Shown here: one piece after another, positions 1 through 41,708 of the stretch
How positions within the stretch are numbered: position 1 is the first letter of the stretch
How the letters are laid out: each line of letters opens with the position of its first letter
Source: Pelecanus crispus
Lineage: Eukaryota; Chordata; Aves; Pelecaniformes; Pelecanidae
Reading direction: 5' to 3'
NCBI RefSeq assembly: GCF_030463565.1
Contig: NC_134660.1
Span: forward strand, 980,001 to 1,044,000
DNA: 64,000 nt
The notes under the pieces: generated by a model
Told to the model about the DNA's origin: nothing
Seen by the model: the letters and a program-made list of their open reading frames with translations, nothing else
Databases searched by the model: none
Program-made: the position numbers and the translations under genes

Positions 1-110
1 GTCCCCGGCACCGCGCCGGCCTCGGCAGAGCAACCGCTTGGCCCGGCGCGCGGCAGCACCTCTCGCGTCATTTAAGTAGCTGTCCTGGCACGTGGAGCTA
101 AAAACGGACC

Positions 111-149
<39 letters not shown>

Positions 150-298
150 AGCCATCTACCTTGGAAGCCAATCAAACTGCCTTTTAATCTTAATCGGTTA
201 ATGAAAAAATTAGCATCTGTCTACGGTAACTGATTCCCAGCCACTCTTAAGCCCAGCATTGGCTTGTTCCGCTTTTCACGTTGGTGTCGGTGCTGCTC
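1..298 (-). other. IGF2BP1: IGF2BP1 3'UTR, first part (runs off window)
   Basis: This is the sequence directly downstream of the IGF2BP1 stop codon (299-301) on the minus strand. No poly(A) signal that could end the transcript is visible, and the family is known for 3'UTRs of several kilobases, so the UTR must continue past the left edge. A run of 31 T on the plus strand (114-144) would be an internal oligo(A) tract in the mRNA. I saw no let-7 seed match (CTACCTC) in this short part. Confidence 0.8.
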
Positions 299-29720
<29,422 letters not shown>

Positions 29721-32700
29721 ACCTCCACGCGCACCCCCCTTCCGAGCGGGGGGCGCACCCACCCCCGGCCCGCGCGGGTGTCCGTCCGTCCGTCCGCCCC
29801 CCCCGCCCAGCCCCGTCCCGTCGGAGGCACTTTCCCATCTGCTGCAGCCCCCCGCCCCCACCGCGCCCCTCCCCCCACCGCGCCCCTCCCCCACCCCTTT
29901 CCCCCGGTGCCTCAATGGGATTTTTCTGGGTGTAAAAAACTTCGGCATCAAAGGGGCCGGGAGGTCCCCTGGCGCCAGGGGATTGGGGATGGGGCGGGGG
30001 GGGGGGACGGGACCCGGCCCGCCCGCGCCCCCCGGGGCTGGCCCGGCCCGGCGGGCGGCGGGGGAGCCCCCGGGGGGGTTATTGTCCCCGGCATTGTTTT
30101 AAGCCCTTCATGTGCAGCCCCGCGGAAGCCTTCGGGGAAGGTGGCGGGGGGTGGGGGGGCTCCTCCCGGCACAAAAGGGCCCCACGGGGGGGGCCCTTCC
30201 CCGACGGGGCCTGAGCCGGGGGGGGGGGGGCCGCCCCGTCGGCAAAGCGGCGTGTGCGGAGCAGCCCCCCCGCCTGCCTTCGCTGCAGACTTTTTTATTT
30301 TTAGGCTCAAGATGCGTTGAAAATAGCAGCGAGCCCCCCCCCCCCCCGCGGCCCCATCCCCCCCCCCCGCCTTCCTGCCCCTCCGACGGGGCGGGCGGGG
30401 GAGCCCCGGTGCGCGGGGGGCTCGGCCCGGGATGCTGCGGGCGGGGAGGGGCGGGGGCGGCCGCCGTGTCCCCCCCCCTCCCCCGCTGCAAGCCCGGGCT
30501 CGGTCCGGCCCCGCCGTGCGCTGCTGCGCTCCGGGACCCCCCCGCCTGCCCCGCTCTGCCCCCCCCCGCCCCGGGGAAAATGCGAAAAAAAAATTTTAAA
30601 AAATTTAAAAAAAAAAAAAAATCCCCGAGCGGAGGATTTTTGCCCATGGAGGGGAAGGCTCGGCTCAGGGCTTTCCGGGCGCGGCTCTCCCGGGCAGCTC
30701 CGCGCTCCCTGCGCGGCCGCGCAGCCGGCTCCGCGCCCCCCCCCCACCTTTGGGGGTGACCGCGCTGGGGGCGGCCGGGACCCCCGGCAGATTCGGGGGT
30801 TCCCCCGCTGCTGCACGGCTGCTGATGTGCTGGGTTCTCTTGCTAAATATTTTTTATTATTAGGTAATTTTTTTTTTCTTACTGTTTTTCTCCCGGCTGA
30901 GGAAGAGCCGAGGAGAATTTGTTAGTAAATAAATCTGATGTTGCTCGGGAGTCCGAAGTTGTATAAACCTGAAGAAATAGATGCACGTGCCCGAGGACAT
31001 TGCTGTGTGCTCTGTGCTACAGCCTCCTAGGAAACACATTAAAATGAATTATAAAAATCCTGGGAAACGGTCATTTAAAGCAAAAAGCCTGTAGCTTTCC
31101 CTCCTGTATCCGATCCACGCTGTTACCCCGGGATCTTTGCCTTAAAAACATGTAGATGCTGCTCACCAGGGAAAGTTTGGTTCCCATCCTTCCAGCTGCA
31201 TTACTTGGCTCTCCTGAAAGTACCAAACCAAATCAGCCAGAGGAGTCTTTGTAGGAGCACTGCTGCGTCCATGTGCGTGTTCCTGAGGCTTCCAGGGTGT
31301 AATCCAAGCTCAGAATTCACAGGTGAAAAGAAGAGAGCAATGAAATTGGGAAATAAATTTCCTGCAGCTCAGAAAGTGCACTTCAAGCCTTCCCTGGCTG
31401 AAAACTTGAGCGTGCACCTTCCTCCACTGGTACGTGTCCCCCACAAACACAGCTAAAATAAATGATCCACTATCTGCTTCGGATCTATTTCTGATCCTGG
31501 CCAGAATACTTTTGTTGTTGCTTTTATTGGTTTGCCCAGTACCTTCCCCATGTAACATAATCCTCTGCAATAATGAAATGAAGGAAACCAACAACCTAAA
31601 AAAAAAAAAAAAAAAAAAAAAAAGGAAAAAAAATCCAAACAAAGAGGGAAGTCTTCAATTTAGGTCTGCAACAAGAAAGGCTATCAGTCAACCTCCTTCC
31701 CCTCGCTGGAGCATTCCAGATGCAAGGTATTTGGAGAATGCAAACAGCAGAGACCGAATCACGGCTGTGGGGGGCACAGAGCTGCAGCCACCCCTGTGCA
31801 GGAGCGGGGCGAGGGTGCCCCGGCTGAGCCAGGGCAAAAGCAGCTCTGCAGAGTCCCCCCAGAGGGAACCAGCTCGCCCCTCGCTGCTTCCACTGCTCCC
31901 AGCAACTGCGCCAGGAACCCAGTGGCATTTCTGGAGCCAGAAGGGCTGAGCAAGAGTTCGTACCGGGCGCTGTCACTTGTAAAACCCTCTGTGGCCTTCC
32001 CCCCCGCCCAGGATGTTCTCAGATTGGGTTGGAGCTTGAAAAATCACTCTGAGGGGTTTATTTTTGTGTGTGTCTGAGAGTTTACAAACATTTTCAAATT
32101 TTACTGCCCCGCTCTCCTATCAACGCAAAGCTGCTTCTGATTTTATGCATAAAATCTGATTTGGGCAGAAGTTGTTTTTTTTTAAAAGATTTAAATCTTT
32201 GAGTCAGGCAGAAATGGTCTTAATGAGTTTTTACAATTTATCTACAAGTTCAAATAAATATTGTCACCACTTAGGACTTTGGGGAAATTTCTTAAGGGAG
32301 AAGGTTGAAGCCGGGTGGTAAATAATGCAGCTAAGATTTCACTGAAATGGGGATTTCATACGAAAGGGTGTAATTACTGCAGTCTGCTGCAGTGTTGTTG
32401 ATCTGAGGCAGAAAATATCTAAAATAGAAATAATCTTTATGACAGATTAGCAGTAAACAAGAACAGATTATATTCTGTTATTTTTCTGCCACGTATCATT
32501 TGAATCTTTCTTTAATTTGTTTTTTGGTGTTTTTTTTTTAAATCTCTGGTGATATTACTGGTATTTAATTTGGACAACATTAAAGATGCACTTAGAAACC
32601 CCATAAAACTTTGAAAAAGTCTTCATTTTCAAAAGTTTGAAAATATGTATTAATTACTATCTAATAAATATGGGCTGAAAGTTTTCAGTAAAATGCACAG

Positions 32701-35700
32701 GTCATAAAGAAAAAAAAAAAGAATTTTGTTTTCATAGAATCTGTTTCAATCAAATCTCAACTAGCAGAAATAATCTGAATATGGAGCAAGCCTGTCCTTA
32801 AAACATAGGTGAAAATTCAACAGAATAAGGAGAGTGAGGGTTACAGTTGGGAAATATTTCCCTTTACTTAAGTGGAATCCCAGTTTAAACCACCTTTTGT
32901 TCAGTTTTTATTATGTGGAAAATATTCATGACTGGAAAAAGCAGCTCATATCTAAGAAGATCCAGTTGATTAAAGCTTGTGTTGATAAATTTGTTAAGAA
33001 TCAAGCTTGCTATGAAATGAATAGTTTGCTTTAAAACAAAATTAGGGTTTGAAGTAGATTATTAATAACCCCCCGGTTCTCTCTGCATTTCAAACACCCT
33101 CTTGGCATTTAAATGATGTTTTGTTCAAGCTGAGGAGCAGGGGAGCATCCCCAGCCCCAAGGAAGGGGCTGAGCCAGGGAAATGCCCCCCTGCTCCCTGA
33201 GGGGTGGGAGGCTCAGAAGCAGCAGTGCTGAAGATGGAAATGGTTAAACCTGCAACTTGCTGGAAGAGCTGCCTATTCCCTAAACATTTTAGTGCTTCAG
33301 TTAAAAACAAAGCAAATACTGCAATAAACTCTGGCTTCAAAATCGACTCACATCCTGAAAAATCCTTTAGTTCTGGTACTAAAGAGCTGGAGTCTCTTTA
33401 AAACAAGCCCAACAGAAAACCACAACCAAACAACTCTTTGCTGCTCCTCTGCATCTGCTGCTCCGCAGTTTCTGGGCTCCCAGCAGAGCGGGGTGCTCAG
33501 CTCCGCTCAGGGCTGGGGCTGGTTGCGCTTCCCAGGTCTCCTGGAGCAGCAACCTGAATTCCCCGTTGGGGTCTGCAAACACACAGAGAAATGTTCCAAC
33601 TGCAACCAAAGCAAGCTGCTTTGCACAGATTTCGAGTTTTCCCCCACAATGCAAACGGTTAACGTTGGGGTTTGCAGTCATTTTCTTTGGGTGAGCGGTA
33701 CACTCGAAACGCGAGGAAAGGAAAATGCGTATCAGAATGAGCCCTGAAATGTTGCTGTTCAGATAGTCCCTTTAATTTTCAATTTTCCCCCAAATGAATA
33801 TGCCACCACTTCTTTCTAGCAGATCTTTCTAACCTGTCAATTTAGTTTTTCTTCCTCAAAAACCACCGAGAGCAGCTGGACAGATACCTGGGGCAGCCAT
33901 TTCTCCTACAGATGGCTGGAGGGCTGAGGGAAAGTTTTGGTCTTGGTACAATGATAAACTAAAGTAACGTGGTCGAGAGAGCATCGTGGGGGATGAGTCC
34001 TGCCGTTGCTGAACTCCCCCTGACCCTATTTCAAGTAGGAGCTGATCTTTTGAACCCCCCTCCAAACATTTGCAGCACTTATAAAGCACAGATTAAATGT
34101 TTTCCTTTCAGTAACTGTAGGTATTTGTATCAGATTTCCTCCAGTCTGAAATAAATGCATTTATATCAGATTTATGCTCCGTGAGGACAAATTTGGGGGC
34201 CCTATAATTTCGAGTCACCGTTTAAATCCCCCAAAGAACAGCGGGCTCTCCAGCACTCGCTGCTTTTCATCCCTCCACTTTTTAAACTCCCTGTAGCAGG
34301 AGGCAACGAAAGGCTCAGCCCCTAATACCGTTGCATTTTTGCCTAATTCTTTATACCCAAAACAAGTGTAACCCGGGAGGTGGGAAGCTGCGCAGCAACA
34401 CTTTCTGTTGTGGGTCGCTTTAAAAAATATAGGTCATTTCACAATCGAAACCTTGACCCATACCCCACCGCCTGTGCCGGGGCACCAGCACTGCTGGGCT
34501 GCCGGAAAGGTGATGTTAGGAGAGCAGCAAGGGCACGAGATGGAAATAATTTCACGTTACTGAACCGGCCACTTGGGCAGGCGCCTTGCCGTGGACCAGG
34601 TTGTCTAGCTTCTCGTCCCGCTGGTACAGACTTGGGATTTAGCGGGACTGATTATTTCCTCTCCTTTCCTGCAGCTCCACCACTCCAACTTCCCCAGCTG
34701 GTTAGTTCTGGCTCTATCTTTGCTCAAAGGGGGAATAAAGGATGGTTTTCACATTAAGATCTGCCGCAAGGTAAAGCACTAACAGGGTAAAGCACAGGTA
34801 GTTTTAATGCTAGAGCAAGTCCGGATCATCCCTCCAGCCTCGGGAAGCAGCGACAGTGCTCACTACCCAGAGGTGAAAGTTGCAGTTGTGAGATTTTATT
34901 TTTATATGCAGCTCGGTGGTCCAAATCAATCTTCCCTGCACGGATGTTACAGGTGCTGTCGTGGGCTTTTTGTTACAGCAGTTACTGTCCTGTAGGTCCC
35001 TGCTCTGGGGGGGTACGTCAAGCATTTCAGAAAAAAAGAAACAAGCAGAGCGTGCAACAAGGAGAAGTCCATCCTCTCCATGTTTTGTGGTTCCCATTTT
35101 TACTTGTTGTGGGTTTTTTTTTCCCCCCCCAGAAGAACCGGCAATCAGGAAGGCTCTGAGCCAGCCATCCCAGTGAGATGAATTCATCAGGAACAACCGC
35201 TGGAGCCTTAAAAGGCCCTAGGGTTTGTTTGCAGTTAAAAGGGAGTATTGCCATTTAAAAACATATCTGGTATTTTGCCATCGTGAAAAAACCTGTTCCA
35301 TTCCCGCAAGCGCTGGAGGGGGAGGCAGGTCTGAACCCAGACGAGCGGACGAAGCGGTGTTCCTCACGCCAAGGGTGCCCTGTAAATCCATCCAGCCCGT
35401 CACTCCTGTGCCCAGCGCAGCTCGACGTGACCACTGGGCAGGGTTAGGCACGAGGGATGGGACGAGGAGCCCGACAAACCCTCGCTGCCTTCAGCTGGAG
35501 CCAACGCTGCTTTCGCCAAGTCTGAACCTCCTGGCAGCGTCCTGGCACCCGGGATGGGGTGTGCGGTTTCCCCTCCTGACAGCACCAGCCTTTGCTGCAC
35601 GAGATACAGAAGATGCCGTACGGCAGCCGAGGCTGCGAGCGGGCAGCGGGACCCCAGGCAGCCCGGGAAGCGGGGGGAAAGCTGGACACGGGCTGAAAGA

Positions 35701-36387
35701 TGCTCATGTTTAGGACTTGTGCTCTGCAAAGGTGCAACAGGATGAGGGAGAATAAAGCACGTGAGAGTTACCTTCTGTGAGACGTTGCTGGTATTTTGGG
35801 GAGAGAAATGAGCTCCCAAGAAAAGCTTCGCGCCTCTGTGCCTTTGACAGCAGCAAAGCTGAGTTAAGAACAGAATCGGTCCTGAATCAGGACCGGAGTT
35901 TGGATGATACTCCAATGCCTGTGATTTCAGGGAGAGGATGGGGGTGAAGAACTTAAAATTCCCTCCTTCATCTCTCCCTGTGATTTGAGGAGTGGAGCAA
36001 ATGCTAACACTGATCAGTCGTAGCCGGATACAGTTGGGAAGCTCAGATCAGCCTAATGCTTGCACAGAAAATGGAGCAGAAAGCGTTACTTGCACCTGGG
36101 ACGTGCAACACCTGAAATCTGTCTCTGGCAGAGCTGAGGTGCCCTGAGCAGTGCCACGCAGAACAGCAGCCGAAGAGCGCTGCTCCAGAGGGAAAGGGAA
36201 AATCTTACCACATGCGCTGGGAATAGGAGAGAGGTGTAAATTGTGCCACTGAAGGCGAGACCTTAGATCTAAACACTAAGAAATTTCTTGGGAAGTTTGC
36301 AGCATTTTCATTTCTGAAAACTTTTGGGAATGGATCAGACTCGTCCATTCCGAGAGATTTAAGCAGAGCTGAGGCTGTCTGGGAGCC

Positions 36388-36446
36388 GGGGAGGGAATGG
36401 ATGACCTCTTAAGGTCACTTCAAGCCCTATTTTCCATGATTACAGG
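36388..36446 (+). mobile_element. CR1 LINE 3'-end fragment
   Basis: GGATGACCTCTTAAGGTCAC followed by TTCAAGCCCTATTTTCCATGATTAC matches the sense-strand 3' tail of avian CR1 as I remember it (GATGACCTTTAAGGTCCCTTCCAACCC then a CATTCTATGATT tail), with several mismatches. Only the last 60 or so bases are recognisable; the upstream limit is unclear. It is a truncated, inactive copy. Confidence 0.6.
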
Positions 36447-38360
36447 GACATCTAATACTTGAAATGCTTTGTAATCAAAGTTGCCCTTGAGATGTTTCGG
36501 CGTCTCAAAGCAGAGCAGAAGGACCATTTCAGTAACGCAGCTGTGATCTTCCCAACGCATTCCCAAATTCCTGAAACACCAACTCCTCGAGTCAGGTCTG
36601 CTGCGGAGAAGAGCAGAGCCCGCTCACTAAGCACTGTGTGGCAGGGCAGGACGAAGCAGGGCAGCCCTGGCTCTCCTGTTTAATTTGCAGGGAGAAAAAT
36701 GCCGCGGCTGGGTGAAACCTAAGCTAAAGCGTCCTCTGTCCCAAGCCGGGACCCAGCTGAAGCTTGTGAAACGACTTGTGTTATCGGCGAAGGCAGCAGA
36801 CCACAGATAACGCTACGAGGGCAGCGCTGCCGTGGCTGCGGTGGGCTGAGGCTGGACAAGAGCAAGGTTTGCATCGCTCATGGGACCCTCTGCTACCCGG
36901 GAAAAAGCAGCTGCGGGCACGTGGCACGAGGTCAGCACGTCGCTCGTCGCCTCTGCGCTTCCCAGACCTGAACTGGCACGCAGAGGTTCAGCGTTTTAGG
37001 CATCGATCAGTGGATATCACGCGGACAGAACAAAATGCAGACAGTGCCCACCTGCCTTTGGAAATAACATCTGCATGTCCAGGGTTTTTTTGTTTGAAAG
37101 ATTATGAGAAATTTCAGAGTGATGCTGCTGTCCGAACTGCATCACGAGCAGATGCCCTGAAATAACCGTAACTGTGAACCCTGGGTCAACATTTAATGTT
37201 GCTGGATATTTATTTCACTCTATTAACTTTATATCCTACAGAGGCACTTAATGAGAGGAAAACAAATAGGTTGCACTTTGGAGAAACAAGATAGCCGAGT
37301 TGGCTGGCAGTGAAGTACCCAGAATACATATAATAAAGAAACCGGGGTAAACTATTCCATTTTATCGATTAGCAACTGTGCTAGGAGTGTAAATTGGTTA
37401 CTTGTAACTATTATAGTGCATCATTTATTACAGCAGGCACGACGCTTCTGCATGGGCGAAAAGCTTTCGGAGACCCTGGCATGCTTGTGCGCTGCTAGCT
37501 AAAAGACGAAGCCACGTGCTAAGTAGTTCCTGTGAAAGCAGTAATTACTCCCTAATAGCACCGAACTCTTAATCTACCTTAACAATGTCCTTCTGAGCCT
37601 TTATCTCAGTGCAATATAGATGCAACACTTTTTGCTGGAGAGGCTGGTTGTGCTGGGGAGTTGTATAACCCGGAGCAGCAAGAGCTCGCCTCTGCCAGCG
37701 CCGGGGTAAGCTGGATGCGGTTCGTTCTCCGCTCTGTGGTCTCCCGGTGCAGGAATACAGGTAGGGGTTGAAACCAGCCAGTATCCGCCTGCGTGTCGCA
37801 GCGGCGCTTCTCAGAAAAGCAGAAAAAAAACCGCTTTTTAGAAAGGAACTGCAGAATGGATAGCCTTTGTGTGGAGACACGTACCTCACCACGCTGGATT
37901 TCTGCACGTGTTTGGGACAGGATACACCGGGGGCACTGTGCCAGCACAGCGAAACCCTCTCCCACGCTGAAACCACCGACACCTCAATTTTGCCATTATT
38001 AGTGCAATCCCACTAAGGGCTGCTTCTTGCTCAGCCCTGTCAACCAGAAATCCTACTTCTTTCCCACACAAATCCCTGATGTAGCTGAGCCAGCACAAAC
38101 CTGGGAGGATGCACACACATCCCTCCTGCATCCAGGTGTGCGGGTTACTGCTCCAAGCAGCTCTGCTGAACCCCCCCGGAAAAAAAAGCTAGAAGACCAG
38201 AGGGGAAGGTCATAAGTTGGGTAACCTCCTGCAGAAGTTCAGGCTGCTTGGGGGAACCAAGCTGCGGACAGGACTGCGCTCTGCAAGCCAGCACGGCCGC
38301 CACGGGCACTGCTTCACTTCGGCAACGATGTGAGCGGAGCTCAGCTGGGGGTTAGGCTGG

Positions 38361-38394
38361 CACAAACGTAATCCTGCCACAAACGTAATCCTGC
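38361..38394. repeat. 17-bp tandem duplication
   Basis: The unit cacaaacgtaatcctgc occurs twice without gap. It is a recent-looking small duplication in intergenic DNA. Confidence 0.9.
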
Positions 38395-39239
38395 CCCACT
38401 CCTTCAACAGATCGGAGCCGGGTGTGACGGGGATCCCGCAGCAGCGGGCGCACACCTGGTAGCAGTCCCTGAACAGGATTTACATATTAAAATGCAACGG
38501 GTCCGGTCCCCCCCGAGAGACGCGGGGGAAGCGGGGCAGGTCAGACACCGGGGAGAATATCTTCCCAGGCACGTAGTCACAGCAGAGCTGATGGGAGGTG
38601 GATTTACCCCTTGGACTCTGATGGCACAATTAACAGCTGCAGAACATCTGCTCTCCTGGCTCCAGCTGTGCAAGGGCAGGGGGAGGTGGTGGCCTCGCTG
38701 ACCCATGTCCCCAGTAGCTACAGAGCCACAGGGAAACACTCCATCACTCACTCAGGACACAAAAAGCCCAAATGGGTGCTCAGGTCCAGCTGCTCTCCCT
38801 CAGCCCACGTAGGCGGCTGCTGTGCCACCACCCTGCACCTCGTTAACCAATGCTGCCTCCCCATTTCCTACCAGTTTCCTGTCTGCCACTCCCCACCCAG
38901 GTTTCCTCCTCTTAGAGTGCACATTTTGGGGCACAGATGCTGTTTTCAGCATTTGGGGTTTGCACAAGGAGTTGCAGACCACAGTTGGGATGCCCAGACT
39001 TGATGGTGACAAAAATAACAATGATGGGAGTATTGATTTTAGCCAAGTTGTTCCTCCTGTAAGAAAGAGAAGGAGCGGAGCGGATCTCTCCAAGATAGCA
39101 CTTACACTTGGCCAAAGAAAAGATGGAAATTAAGAAAGCTTTCACCATAGAAGGAGGTGCTACGTGGAATTAAGGTTTAGGCCAATGCCATATGTATTAC
39201 ACCCACAATTCATGTTCATTCTTGATTTTGTGATACAGT

Positions 39240-39352
39240 AATGTTTAATTGCCATTAATGTAAACATATTTTAAAAGGTTATTTTCCTGCTCTGTAGGTC
39301 AATGGACCTAATGAAGCAGCTCTAAGTGGGTTTGAATTGCTTTGATTAGGTG
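39240..39352 (+). promoter_or_regulatory. GIP: GIP proximal promoter elements
   Basis: TTTAATTG (39244-39251) and the palindromic CATTAATG (39253-39260) are homeodomain-type sites. They overlap TGTAAACA (39259-39266), a perfect forkhead/FOXA site. CTTTGATTAG near 39340 fits TCF/LEF. PDX1, ISL1 and Wnt/TCF input to the GIP promoter is known in mammals. The cluster lies about 150 bp upstream of the TATA box. Confidence 0.45.
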
Positions 39353-39406
39353 CTTGATTTCCTGTTTACCTCATGGAAGGGGGTTTGGTCCTGCACAGCT
39401 AACGCG

Positions 39407-39414
39407 TATAAAAG
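39407..39414 (+). promoter_or_regulatory. GIP: GIP TATA box
   Basis: TATAAAAG, about 25-30 bp upstream of a TCAGCAC initiator-like sequence at about 39430-39436 and of a short leader exon with a good donor. This is typical of a tissue-restricted hormone gene promoter. Confidence 0.8.
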
Positions 39415-39431
39415 CCCTGAAGGGTCTCCTC

Positions 39432-39481
39432 AGCACCAGAACTAGCCGAAATCCTCCAGGCAGCTTCAGAGAAGGAGAAAG
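39432..39481 (+). other. GIP: GIP exon 1 (non-coding leader)
   Basis: About 50 nt from the inferred start to AAAG followed by GTAAGC at 39482. It contains no ATG, and the mammalian gene likewise has a non-coding first exon. The transcription start is inferred from the TATA box. Confidence 0.65.
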
Positions 39482-41580
39482 GTAAGCAGCTCTATGTCTG
39501 TCAGTCTCTCTTTCTAATTTTTTTACTCTTTTTTTTTTTTTTTCCTGCCCAAGATAACTGTGGGAGCGAGCAGTGCTTGCAAGTGTCGGGCAGCAGCCGT
39601 GGCAGAGCAGGAGCAGCCCGTCCCCTTGGCCGAGTTTTGCCCAAAGTGGTACAAGCGTGGCCGTTCCCTTGGTAGCTTTGGCAGAAAAGACCCGCAGCAC
39701 GGTGCGTGATGGGCTGTGAAGGGAAGGACCGACATTTGAGAGGAGGATTCAGCACGTGGCAAATGTCAGGCTGGGATCTGTACCTACATGGGGAAATGAG
39801 GAGAAATTGGGTTTTAGTTGCTTTTTGGGACCTCCCAGCTATGGATAAAGCAGGGATAACGCTTCTTCCAAAGCAGACAGTATTGCACAGGGGACTGGAA
39901 GACCTTCATGTTGCAAAGATCCCATCAGTCGCTCCTCCTTTGGTGAAGAAGTCAAATCGTGGGATCGAAACAGTGCAGGTATCACAGCAAACTCCGTGCC
40001 AGACAGGGCTAGCAGAGCTCGACTACTCCAGTTCAGTGTCAGACAGGCAAAGGGGTCTTTTATTAATTAAAAAAATGTTTTTTCAACAGTCTCTGAAAAT
40101 GTGGGCTGCTTTTCCTCCCCGTTTGGGTAAATTCTGCAGACAAGGAGCACTGCCCTTTCTTAAAATTAAGGCTACGTGGCATTTCCTCTGCTAGCACCAT
40201 AAATAATTACCCTAAGCAGAACAATATTCTTGCACAACTTAGATATTTTCAGATCCATCGTCATACCCACAGTTATATCACCAATATATGAAATGAAAAG
40301 CAAATAAGAGGGAAAACCTCAGTTATTTAATCATGACTTTTTTTCCGTTTTCATTTAAAATGCTCCTCAGCTTTTTGTATAATGGAATATACTTCTGCTG
40401 TTAACACGCTCTGTAACTATTTGTCTTTTACTGCTTTAGCTCTAAGTATTTTAGGGATTTTGTCCGTGTTCAGAATATTACACCTTTGCTTTTAAGATCA
40501 TTCCTCAGAACTTGATGTATCTGAGATCATGTAACGCATTTTGTATTTTTCTCACTTAATAGGAAGGGCTGAAAACATTTGTAAAAGATGTCACAATTTT
40601 CCAGAAATAAAAAAATGCCACAATTACGAACAACATCCAAACTTGCAAATTCTCGCTCTCTCCAAAACAATAACTGGGCTGCTGTAAGAGTACAAATAAC
40701 TACTTAGAGGAGTGAAGTTCTATCAATGTATGAATAAATTTTTGAAGGATGGGATACTTGAGTCCCGATCTAGAACTTTTCTTTTTGTTACTGTATTATT
40801 CCTCTTAGCAGCAGCTCTCCATTGCGATGCAGTTTCCAGAAATAGCTATAACAAAGCGTGAGGTGAGGGACAACAAAATATATATGTGAGCCATGATCAA
40901 AACCATTTTTGTACGGAGTTTGCAGAGCTGGAATAGTAATTAAAAGAGCTCAAATGTCCAAGGGCTATTGAGCTGAACTGTGGATGTGAGGACTAGGAAC
41001 AGCTTGAAACTAATAAATCTTGGCATCTGATCCTGTCACTGTCCATGGGATATTTTTCATAACTGATGTTCCCTGACTCTGGCTCCAGTCCCTACATAAG
41101 GCATTATGCATCCCAACACAAAATCTCTCAGAAATTAGATCAGGCTCCTAAATCCTGCAGAACCGCAGTGTGGGATAAGCAGGATGCCATTGCTACTGAA
41201 TTGCCTGATCCACACACGTTCCCGTTCTCGTACTCAAGATTGAATCGACCCTCAAAGCACAATGAGGTACCCACAGGGTCAGCTTGTAAACATGGAGGAA
41301 GACAAAGCTCTTGCCTCCAGGAATGCGCAACCCACAATGAATTTGATGGTTACAATAAAAGTATAGGGAACCGACATTAAAAGACACCACGGTGGGAAAG
41401 AGCGTTGGCATTGAAAAAGTAATTTAACTGGGAACGGCAGAAGAGGGCTTTGTAGGATGGAGAAAGCTGCTCGAAGCACAAGGACTGAAGAAACATATTT
41501 ACAAGCACAGGCACGTGCCCAACCGCCGCACATCCCTCTGGGTTCGCTGTCCTGCCACTTACGTGTCCCATGCGTTACAG

Positions 41581-41708
41581 GGGACGGGCATCCGGATTGC
41601 CCCCTGCTTTTGAACAGAGAAACCGGCAGAGAAAATGATGTCTTTCAAGGTTCTCTCTCTGCTCCTCGCTTCTCTGGGCTTTGTTTTGATGGAAGAAAAC
41701 GTCTCGGG
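41581..41708 (+). CDS. GIP: GIP exon 2 (leader end and signal peptide)
   Basis: Acceptor GCGTTACAG, 54 nt of 5'UTR, then the ATGATG at 41635-41640 (A at -3), coding residues 1-25. Donor GTAAGT after two bases of codon 25 (phase 2). Confidence 0.93.

Larger units (their letters stand above)
29721..39400. other. Intergenic region between IGF2BP1 and GIP
   Basis: No gene recognised. 29.72-30.80 kb continues the IGF2BP1 CpG island with long G and C runs. 30.85-33.1 kb is AT-rich, with a 26-base A run near 31600. 33.1-36.2 kb is mixed unique sequence. A CR1 tail lies near 36.4 kb. 37.18-37.45 kb is an AT-rich block that could be conserved non-coding DNA. A 17-bp tandem duplication lies at 38361-38394. 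The last 200 bp form the GIP proximal promoter. The two flanking genes are transcribed away from this region, so enhancers here could serve either. Confidence 0.8.

Noticed and set aside
31600-31625. A run as the tail of a processed pseudogene or SINE
   Set aside because: No gene-like or SINE-like sequence precedes it, and no target-site duplication was seen. The same holds for the A runs near 24692, 53479 and 60805.
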